A stretch of 33,761 nt of DNA from Oscillospiraceae bacterium (GTDB lineage Bacteria > Bacillota > Clostridia > UMGS1883): NCBI GenBank assembly GCA_015069065.1, contig SVJI01000003.1, positions 1 through 33,761 of the forward strand, in the 5' to 3' direction. A program made the translations under genes and the position numbers. The notes below the pieces were generated by a model, which was given only the letters and a program-made list of their open reading frames with translations, ran no database searches and was not told the DNA's origin. Positions 26,916 to 33,761 of the stretch are shown piece after piece (position 1 is the first letter of the stretch; every line of letters starts with the position of its first letter).

Positions 26916-27419
26916 ATGAAAATGATAGTTTGTGTTGCTGAAAATTTCGGCATAGGTTTAAATAACGATTTGCTGTTTTCACTACCGCCTGATATGAAAC
27001 TTTTTCGTGAGACAACCATGGGAAAGGTTATTATTATGGGCAGGGGAACACTGGATTCATTTCCCGGGGGAAAGGCACTGAAAAACAGAGTTAATATAGT
27101 CCTCACACGGGATAAAGACTTTGAGAGGGAGAATGTGACGGTTCTTCATTCCAAACAGGAAGTTCTTGATTATGCAGGGCAGTTTAAAAGTGACGATGTT
27201 TATGTAATAGGCGGCGGACAGATTTATGAAATGTTTAAGGATTGCTGCGACTGTGCCATTGTAACCAAAGTCAGGAAAACAGTTCCCTGTGACACTTACT
27301 TTTTTAATATTGACGAAGAGCCTTCGTGGGAGCTTGCAGAGGAAAGTGAGCTTATGGAGTACGAGGGCACTCAGTTTAGTTTCTGCACATATAAAAAGTT
27401 GACAAATTCTCAAAATTAA
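26916..27419 (+). CDS. Dihydrofolate reductase
   Basis: GIGLNNDLLFSLPPDMKLFRETTMGKVIIMGRGTLDSFPGGKALKNRVNIVLTR and VIGGGQIYEMF motifs. Confidence 0.95.
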   Translation: MKMIVCVAENFGIGLNNDLLFSLPPDMKLFRETTMGKVIIMGRGTLDSFPGGKALKNRVNIVLTRDKDFERENVTVLHSKQEVLDYAGQFKSDDVYVIGGGQIYEMFKDCCDCAIVTKVRKTVPCDTYFFNIDEEPSWELAEESELMEYEGTQFSFCTYKKLTNSQN

Positions 27420-27426
27420 GTATAAT
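27399..27426 (+). promoter_or_regulatory. Consensus promoter inside 3' end of DHFR gene
   Basis: TTGACA 27399-27404, 16-nt spacer, TATAAT 27421-27426. Confidence 0.75.
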
Positions 27427-27459
27427 ACAGATAGTATTTGTTGAAAGGTGGCCAAGAAT

Positions 27460-27687
27460 ATGTTTTGTCCAAAATGCGGTAAAATAAACCCAGACGATGC
27501 ACAGATGTGCAGTGGATGTGAGGCTGCGCTGCAGGAAGAGCATGCAGTAAAAACTCCTAAGAAAAAGAAAAACACAATAAAGTTTTTTTTGGTAGGACTG
27601 GCACTTTTGATAATAGTTTTCGTTATAGTATTTCTTCTGAGCGGATGCGCAGGCACAGAACTGCCGCCGGAGAAGATGACATTCTAA
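27460..27687 (+). CDS. Zinc-ribbon small membrane protein
   Basis: MFCPKCGKINPDDAQMCSGCEAAL zinc ribbon followed by one TM segment. Confidence 0.8.
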   Translation: MFCPKCGKINPDDAQMCSGCEAALQEEHAVKTPKKKKNTIKFFLVGLALLIIVFVIVFLLSGCAGTELPPEKMTF

Positions 27688-27699
27688 GAAGGTGTTTTT

Positions 27700-29766
27700 T
27701 TGAAAGTTGCAAAAAATATTTTTTCTTTTCTGAAAAGGGCGCTTGATGCACATCCGATTATTTTCTTCTGTGTGTTGAGCGTTGTGGAGAATTTTATTAT
27801 CGAGAGTATGAGCCGGCACAGCGTAATTGCCGGTTTTGAGCATGTTTTTGAAACACCGGTGGTGTTTTTTTATAACTCATTGATAATAATGCTGACATTA
27901 TCGTTTTCGCTCCTTTTCAGGAGAAGAGTTTTCGGCGTGGTGCTTCTTTCAGCACCGTGGCTGATTTGCGGATTGATAAACAGTGTAGTGCTTACCTACA
28001 GGGTTACTCCCTTGGGAGCTATTGATTTTCAGGTGGCAAAGCTCAGCCTTATTCTCATGTATCTTACAAAGCCGCAGCGTATAATGCTCTACTTTGCTGT
28101 AGGATTTCTTTTAGTAGCGATTGTGGCACTGTGGATTGTAGGCCCTAAAATCAGCGGAAAGCTTAGCTACGGCAGAAATGTGGCGTCAATTGTAGGAGTT
28201 CTTGCGGCGGTTTTGGTTGCAACGGGCGTTGCCCACAGCATAAGTGCAGTAAGCACTGATTTTGGTAATCTTGTCGGTGCGTATAACAACTACGGATTTG
28301 TGTACTGTTTTTCCAGCAGTATGATTGATACAGGTATCAATAAGCCCGATGGCTACGGTGAAGAAAAGACGGCAGAGATACTCGCACAATTTTCAGGAAA
28401 TGAGAGCTTACAGCAGGGCGTAAAGCCGGATGTTATACTCATTCAGCTTGAGTCATTTCTCGATCCAAAGACCATCCGCGATATGTCGTTTTCCGATGAC
28501 CCTGCGCCTATTCATACTTATTTAAGAGAACGCTTTTCAGGAGGAATGTTATCGGTTCCGTCCTTTGGCGGAGGTACTGCAAATACGGAGTTTGAGGTTC
28601 TGACAGGAATAAATCTTGACAATTTTGGTCCGGGTGAATATCCGTATAAGACCATAATGCTTGAGGAAACCTGTGAATCTCTGGCATATAATCTTAAAGA
28701 GCAGGGGTACAGCGCGCACGCTATCCACAATCATACAGGTAATTTTTATGACCGTGACAAGGTTTATCCCAGAATGGGATTCGACAGCTTCCAGTCAAAG
28801 GAATACATGTACGATTTTGAAACAACCCCCTACGGCTGGTGTAAGGACAAGGTCCTGACAGAGGAAATAATGACTGCATTAACCTATACAGACGAGGAAA
28901 AGGGAGTCACTGCTGACAACCCGCGTTTTGTGTGGACGGTATCCGTTCAGGGGCACGGGGCATATCCGTCAGAGCCGATAGCGGGCAGTGATAATGTCAT
29001 AAAAATACAGAGTGATAATTTCACACCTCAGGAGCTTTGCGCACTGCAATACTACATCAATCAGGTGTGGGAAATGGATATGTTTCTCGGAAGTCTGATT
29101 TCCGCTCTTGAAGAGAGGGGCAAGCCTACTTTATTGATAGCATACGGTGACCATTTGCCGTCAATCGGGCTTGAAGCACAGGACCTTACTACAAATGACG
29201 CATATGTAACAGAATACGTTACATGGAATAACTTCGGGCTGGAGAAGAATGTTCGGGATTTGCGTACTTATGAACTGGCAGGGGAAATTATGAGAATGCT
29301 GGGATATAACAACGGAAATCTGACTAAGCTTCATCAACTGAAAAACAGTGAGAATTCACCCCTCGATGAAGAAACGTATCAAAAACAGATTGCATATCTG
29401 GCATATGATATGCTTTATGGTGACAATATGCAGTTTGGCGGAGTTAAGCCGTTTGAAAAAACAGATATGCGCATGGGTACTCGCCCCATTACGGCTGACA
29501 GCATAAAGGTTATGGGAGACTCGCTTTATCTGCAGGGAACAGGCTTTACTGAAAAAAGTAAGGTTTTCATAAACGGCGAAAAAAAGTCTACAACGATGCT
29601 GAGTCAGTACAGTCTTATGGTGTCGGGAGTAACACTTTCTGAGGGGGATGAAATAACAGTCGGACAATCCTCCAGTAAGAGAGAGGTACTCAGTTATTCA
29701 AACCCGATTATATATAACGAAGAGGAGCATTTTGTTCCCGAAGAAAATGATGTCGTAGCACAATAA
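27700..29766 (+). CDS. LTA synthase family sulfatase/phosphoglycerol transferase with C-terminal Ig/IPT-like extension
   Basis: N-terminal TM segments; VILIQLESFLDP, FGGGTANTEFEVLTG, HAIHNHTGNFYDRDKVYPRMGFD, VSVQGHGAYP, IAYGDHLPS motifs; TTG start. Confidence 0.92.
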   Translation: MKVAKNIFSFLKRALDAHPIIFFCVLSVVENFIIESMSRHSVIAGFEHVFETPVVFFYNSLIIMLTLSFSLLFRRRVFGVVLLSAPWLICGLINSVVLTYRVTPLGAIDFQVAKLSLILMYLTKPQRIMLYFAVGFLLVAIVALWIVGPKISGKLSYGRNVASIVGVLAAVLVATGVAHSISAVSTDFGNLVGAYNNYGFVYCFSSSMIDTGINKPDGYGEEKTAEILAQFSGNESLQQGVKPDVILIQLESFLDPKTIRDMSFSDDPAPIHTYLRERFSGGMLSVPSFGGGTANTEFEVLTGINLDNFGPGEYPYKTIMLEETCESLAYNLKEQGYSAHAIHNHTGNFYDRDKVYPRMGFDSFQSKEYMYDFETTPYGWCKDKVLTEEIMTALTYTDEEKGVTADNPRFVWTVSVQGHGAYPSEPIAGSDNVIKIQSDNFTPQELCALQYYINQVWEMDMFLGSLISALEERGKPTLLIAYGDHLPSIGLEAQDLTTNDAYVTEYVTWNNFGLEKNVRDLRTYELAGEIMRMLGYNNGNLTKLHQLKNSENSPLDEETYQKQIAYLAYDMLYGDNMQFGGVKPFEKTDMRMGTRPITADSIKVMGDSLYLQGTGFTEKSKVFINGEKKSTTMLSQYSLMVSGVTLSEGDEITVGQSSSKREVLSYSNPIIYNEEEHFVPEENDVVAQ

Positions 29767-29771
29767 CAAAC

Positions 29772-29801
29772 ACCGCTCTTTGGCTTCTGCCAAAGGGCGG
29801 T
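29772..29801 (+). terminator. Intrinsic terminator after LTA synthase-like gene
   Basis: ACCGCTCTTTGGC/GCCAAAGGGCGGT, 13 bp with one G-U; weak T tract. Confidence 0.65.
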
Positions 29802-29807
29802 TTCATG

Positions 29808-29836
29808 TTGATTTTCTTGTCACTGAATGATATAAT
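29808..29836 (+). promoter_or_regulatory. Putative promoter for membrane protein pair
   Basis: TTGATT 29808-29813, 17-nt spacer, TATAAT 29831-29836. Confidence 0.5.
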
Positions 29837-29855
29837 AAAAATGAGGTGAGTAGGC

Positions 29856-30221
29856 ATGAAAAAAGCATTGATAAGAATGTTGCTGGTTTTACTTTATTGT
29901 ATTCCTTTTGTATTTTTAGCAATGAACGAGGATGCGACGGCAGGAACATTGTGGTTTTACCTTGTTATGATAATCAGCTTTGGTGCTTTATGTTTCGGAA
30001 GTGTAAGGGCTAAAGCCCCATGGATGGTAGCTGTCGGCAATATATTGAGCTTTGTTTCTTCGTGCATCTTTGTGTGCTTTTTTCAAACAAAAAAATGGGG
30101 ATGGTACTTTAAACCATTTACCCCATATCAGTTTGTTATTTTTGAAACGATGATTGCATTTGTAATTCAGATTATAATTACGGCTTGTCTTGTTAAAAAA
30201 TACAGGGAGGACGGAAAATGA
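29856..30221 (+). CDS. Hypothetical membrane protein (121 aa)
   Basis: Multiple hydrophobic segments; GAGGTGAG RBS. Confidence 0.65.
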   Translation: MKKALIRMLLVLLYCIPFVFLAMNEDATAGTLWFYLVMIISFGALCFGSVRAKAPWMVAVGNILSFVSSCIFVCFFQTKKWGWYFKPFTPYQFVIFETMIAFVIQIIITACLVKKYREDGK

Positions 30222-30664
30222 GAATATTAAAAAAGATGTCACCGATTATTATACCAGTTTTAATCATAGTACTTATTTATTCGTTTTTCCATATCAGCGG
30301 TTGGGAGATTAGAAACGCGAAGAGGCTTAGCTCAGCAAAGGATGTTACTGTTATCGTCAGAAACGAAGAAAGTAACGAAAGCACAGAATATGATTTAAAT
30401 ACAAAGCAGATAAAGCTTCTCCAGAAACTTCTGGAGGAAAATTCATACACACGGAGAATTACCTCTACAATTATAGGCGTATTGCCTGATAAGAGGTACA
30501 CTATATTTGCAAACTGGAATGATAACGGACAGAAGCATTTACATATAAGCATAATAGGCGGAGAATACATACAGTTCCTAGGACAGTTTGGAAGTAATTA
30601 TCACAAAATCAAAAATCCTGATTTTGAAAAGGAGTTAATTTTTATTCTGCAAACGGAGAAATAG
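30218..30664 (+). CDS. Hypothetical N-terminally anchored protein (148 aa)
   Basis: ATGA overlap with upstream gene; N-terminal TM then soluble region. Confidence 0.65.
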   Translation: MRILKKMSPIIIPVLIIVLIYSFFHISGWEIRNAKRLSSAKDVTVIVRNEESNESTEYDLNTKQIKLLQKLLEENSYTRRITSTIIGVLPDKRYTIFANWNDNGQKHLHISIIGGEYIQFLGQFGSNYHKIKNPDFEKELIFILQTEK

Positions 30665-30764
30665 GCGGCGCGGAATTGTTTGTGCGCACTGCATGGATAG
30701 TTCACATTTAAATATTGAAACTAAGAAAAGAGAAGAAACCCTACTTTGTAGAGATTCTTCTCTC

Positions 30765-30793
30765 TTGAACCTGCGGCATCCTGCTCCCAAACG
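30765..30793 (-). other. tRNA-Pro-like 3'-half fragment (anticodon loop to T loop)
   Basis: Minus strand TTTGGGAGCAGGATGCCGCAGGTTCAAG resembles the tRNA-Pro(UGG) anticodon-to-T-loop segment, but T-stem partner and acceptor are absent. Confidence 0.35.
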
Positions 30794-31057
30794 GATAGGC
30801 GGCAGCGTGAGAAATTTTCTGTAAATTCAATTTTTCTATGATAAAACATTCGGGTTTAGAGGCAGGAACAGCCGCATTCCGGCTTTCCTGCCTTAATTGC
30901 AATATAGCACGGATTTTAGCCCTTTTCGCTACATTCAAAATACTCTTTAGCCATCTTATCTCCACTGTTTCCGTCTGTTGCATTTCTAGCTGTGGGATAA
31001 ACTGTGGTCAAAAAGTTCATCCATAATATGAAATATAACGGTCTGCTTTGACAAAAA

Positions 31058-31570
31058 TTATAAAACCAACGACGGAGCGGTATAAACTCGTGCCGCAAGT
31101 TCCTGATTAAGCATATAAAGACTTTTTGGATCCGAACCAAAAAGTTCCATCTTTGTGATCAAATCATTTGCGTTTGTTTCCTCTTCCCCTTGTTCCTTAA
31201 CAAACCAATCAAGGAACTGCATTGTACGGAAATCTTTAACATTGTATGCTGCTGCATAAATATCATTTATAAGAGAGGTTACATATTCTTCGTGTTCAAG
31301 TCCCGCCTTTAAAACATCCATGTGACAGGAAAACACCTTGTCAGGCTTTGCGATAGCCTCAAGAGTTACTTTTTGATTCTCGTTTTGAAGATACTGATAG
31401 AAAAGCATTGCATGGTCACGTTCCTCCTGAGCCTGAATCTTATACCAGTTGGCAAATCCATCAAGACCTACATCCTCAAAATAGTTTGAGAAATCAAGGT
31501 AGAGGTACGCAGAATAGAATTCTTTGTTAATCTGTTGATTTAGAAGTTCATGTACTTTTTCGTTCATCAT
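31058..31570 (-). CDS. Ferritin
   Basis: LLNQQINKEFYSAYLYLDFSNYFEDVGLDGFANWYKIQAQEERDHAMLFYQYL; ferroxidase-type Glu/His pattern. Confidence 0.96.
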   Translation of the reverse strand: MMNEKVHELLNQQINKEFYSAYLYLDFSNYFEDVGLDGFANWYKIQAQEERDHAMLFYQYLQNENQKVTLEAIAKPDKVFSCHMDVLKAGLEHEEYVTSLINDIYAAAYNVKDFRTMQFLDWFVKEQGEEETNANDLITKMELFGSDPKSLYMLNQELAARVYTAPSLVL

Positions 31571-31619
31571 AATATAACACCTCCATTATTTGTTTTTATT
31601 ATACTATGGATACGGAAAA

Positions 31620-31671
31620 AAATCAACAAAAAAACACAGATGGATAAATTATACTCCGTCTGTGTTTTTTG
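31620..31671 (-). terminator. Terminator of SDR gene (minus strand)
   Basis: AAAAAACACAGATGG (31629-31643)/CCGTCTGTGTTTTTT (31656-31670), 15 bp with one G-U; T-rich downstream on minus strand. Confidence 0.85.
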
Positions 31672-31672
31672 T

Positions 31673-32470
31673 CTATCTACGGCTTGTTTTATCCGATAAA
31701 TCTCCATATACAGGTGTTGCCAAACCAAACCCGCCAGAAACTGTCAGTATTTGCCCCGTGGTATAAGCAGAGTCGTCTGATGCAAAATAAACAGCGGCAG
31801 CAGCAATTTCTTCTGGTGTACCCATTCTTTTAAAGGGAATATGGCGCATAAATAGTTCTCTGAATCCCTCTGTAAGATTTTTCTCTACTGCATCAGTCGC
31901 AGTCATTCCCGGCAATATTGCATTACATCGAATGTTATTTTTTGCTTCGTGTACTGCTATCAGCTTTGTCAGGTAGTTGATAGCAGCTTTACTTGTTCCG
32001 TATGCAACCTGAGAAATATCAGGAACAAGACCTCCTACAGAGGAGATATTTATAATACTTCCTCCGCCGTTTTTCGCCATATGGTTTGCTGCCTTTTTGC
32101 TTGCCATAAAAACGCTTCTTAAATTGATATTTACAATATCAAAGAAAACCTCTGTATCGGTATTTGAAAAGTCAAGGTCTTTTCCTGGATTTGAAGTTCC
32201 GAAGTTATTAACCAGTACATCAATACGGCCTGCATCTTTTATCACTTCATCGGTCATGGAAATATAAGATTCGCTCTTGCTCGCATCGTTGTAAACATAT
32301 TTTACTCTGCATCCCTGGTCATTTAGCTTGTCAGCTTCTTGTTTTGCAAGCTCCAAATTCCTTGCCGCCATATAAACTATGGCACCCTCTTTGGCAAAGA
32401 CTTTGGTAATGGCAAGACCTATTCCTCGGGTTGAGGCAGTAATTAAAACTACTTTGTCTTTTAATTTCAT
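31673..32470 (-). CDS. SDR-family oxidoreductase, 7alpha-hydroxysteroid dehydrogenase-like
   Basis: TASTRGIGLAI, VLVNNFGTSNPGKDLDF, INISSVGGLVPDISQVAYGTSKAAINYLTK, RCNAILPGMTATDA. Confidence 0.88.
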   Translation of the reverse strand: MKLKDKVVLITASTRGIGLAITKVFAKEGAIVYMAARNLELAKQEADKLNDQGCRVKYVYNDASKSESYISMTDEVIKDAGRIDVLVNNFGTSNPGKDLDFSNTDTEVFFDIVNINLRSVFMASKKAANHMAKNGGGSIINISSVGGLVPDISQVAYGTSKAAINYLTKLIAVHEAKNNIRCNAILPGMTATDAVEKNLTEGFRELFMRHIPFKRMGTPEEIAAAAVYFASDDSAYTTGQILTVSGGFGLATPVYGDLSDKTSRR

Positions 32471-33756
32471 GATTGTTCTCCTTTTTTGATATAAATTTTA
32501 GGCAGGAACAACACTATCGCAATTCCTGCAACAATACAAATAATTTCCGCTGCAGCAAGAAACTTTATGGATTTTACTGCGGCGGTTATTTCACTTGCAC
32601 CGCTACTTATAATATTTGTTACTCTGTTTGTGAAAAGAGGAACAAATATTGCTACACCAAAGGGTGCTGCAAGGTCACGGAATAAGCCATAAGTTCCGGT
32701 TCCTGCTCCTGCAGTTTCAGCAGGCATACCTGACAGTACAACTTTCATAAAAATTGCGGCATTTCCGCCAAGCCCAAAGCCCAAGATGCCAAGAGATGCG
32801 GCAAGAATAATTACAGAAGTTTGGGCAGCAAATAAAAGCATAATAGCGCATCCAACCCCTGTAAGAGTCAGAGAATCAGCCAAAACCTTTTTAGGCTCTA
32901 TGCGGTCTGCTAACGGTCCTAAAACAACTGAACCGAGGGACATTCCGATATACATAATTGAAATTGCATAGCTGGATATAATAGTATTATCAGGCTGTGT
33001 GTAGTTGATAAATACAATTATATTTGTCATATTCGCCTGCATAAGTCCCTGAGTAAGAAACAGAGCAATAACAGAAAGAAAAAACTTTTTTCTCTTCATA
33101 AACTTCCAACTGAGAATTGGATTTATTGCCTTTTTTTCTGCATAAAACAAACCGACAAATGAAATTACCGATGCAATAAAAATAATTAAAAACCATATTG
33201 ACCTGATACCAAAATTCTGACCAAAGGACGGCAGGCACAACATAAGAGTAAAGAAAATCAATACCCATACAGAACCGATGCCGTCAAAATCTGTAAGCGG
33301 TCTTATGCTTAGGCCATCTTTTCTGTGTGTTACAAGGCAAAGCAAAAAAATGATAACGGAAATTGCAACGCATACCCACATCATTGCACGCCAGCCGTAA
33401 AATTCAATAAGTAATCCACCAAGTGTAGGTCCGAAAATTACTGCACTGCTTGAAATAAGCATATATAAAGAAAAACCCTTTGCAATTTTCTCACGCGGAA
33501 ACTCTGTAACAATGTATGACATTACCACCGGTGCAACGGCTGCACTTCCTATTCCTACAATAAAACGGGCAACAATCATAAAAAATAGCGATGGAGCTAC
33601 TGCCGTAAGTATATTACCCAAAGTAAAAATCGCTATACCAATCAATAATGTTGCTTTCCTGCCTATTACATCACCCAGCTTGCCGAGAATAGGTGCAAAC
33701 GCTGCTGTTGAAGCTGCCATTGCTAAAGCGGTCCATGTTGTGTTATTATACGGCAA
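32467..33756 (-). CDS. MFS transporter (DHA2-like; probably 5'-truncated by window end)
   Basis: GKLGDVIGRKATLLIGIAIFTLGNILTAVAPSLFFMIVARFIVGIGSAAVAPVVMSYI; many TM; ATGA overlap with SDR start. Confidence 0.9.
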   Translation of the reverse strand: MPYNNTTWTALAMAASTAAFAPILGKLGDVIGRKATLLIGIAIFTLGNILTAVAPSLFFMIVARFIVGIGSAAVAPVVMSYIVTEFPREKIAKGFSLYMLISSSAVIFGPTLGGLLIEFYGWRAMMWVCVAISVIIFLLCLVTHRKDGLSIRPLTDFDGIGSVWVLIFFTLMLCLPSFGQNFGIRSIWFLIIFIASVISFVGLFYAEKKAINPILSWKFMKRKKFFLSVIALFLTQGLMQANMTNIIVFINYTQPDNTIISSYAISIMYIGMSLGSVVLGPLADRIEPKKVLADSLTLTGVGCAIMLLFAAQTSVIILAASLGILGFGLGGNAAIFMKVVLSGMPAETAGAGTGTYGLFRDLAAPFGVAIFVPLFTNRVTNIISSGASEITAAVKSIKFLAAAEIICIVAGIAIVLFLPKIYIKKGEQS

Positions 33757-33761
33757 ATTCA

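Noticed and set aside
30741-31140. Minus-strand ORFs 30741-30983 and 30916-31140, and plus ORF 30838-31026
   Set aside because: Overlapping frames, span hairpins and the tRNA-like fragment; more likely decayed sequence than genes

Overview
Low-to-mid GC Firmicutes (Clostridia-like) chromosomal window. Core flanks: RlmD/RumA-type RNA methyltransferase, GH13 amylase, THUMP methyltransferase, two radical-SAM-associated genes (TIGR03960/TIGR03936 type), YesL/DUF624-like protein, MurJ/SpoVB-like flippase, MazG, HU, PRK06851-like ATPase and two stalk-domain (copper amine oxidase N-like) proteins on the left. Thymidylate synthase, DHFR, LTA-synthase-like sulfatase, ferritin, and a 7alpha-HSDH-like SDR coupled to an MFS transporter (5' end beyond the window) lie on the right. 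Between them, ~15.16-25.93 kb looks like an accessory island. It holds (i) an IS1595/ISXO2-type transposase with an extra C-terminal region, (ii) a 2,303-aa SLH-anchored surface protein preceded by a strong promoter and a ~205-nt leader that can be drawn as a closed multi-stem element competing with an intrinsic terminator through a 13-bp antiterminator (candidate undescribed riboswitch/attenuator), and (iii) a two-gene cassette of an internally duplicated 142-aa protein plus a serine-recombinase-like domain lacking the catalytic Ser/Arg motifs. Both island edges share ordered direct repeats (12, 16 and 13 bp exact) rich in TTTATAAA. No rRNA, intact tRNA or CRISPR array was recognised. All family calls are by eye; no searches were run.
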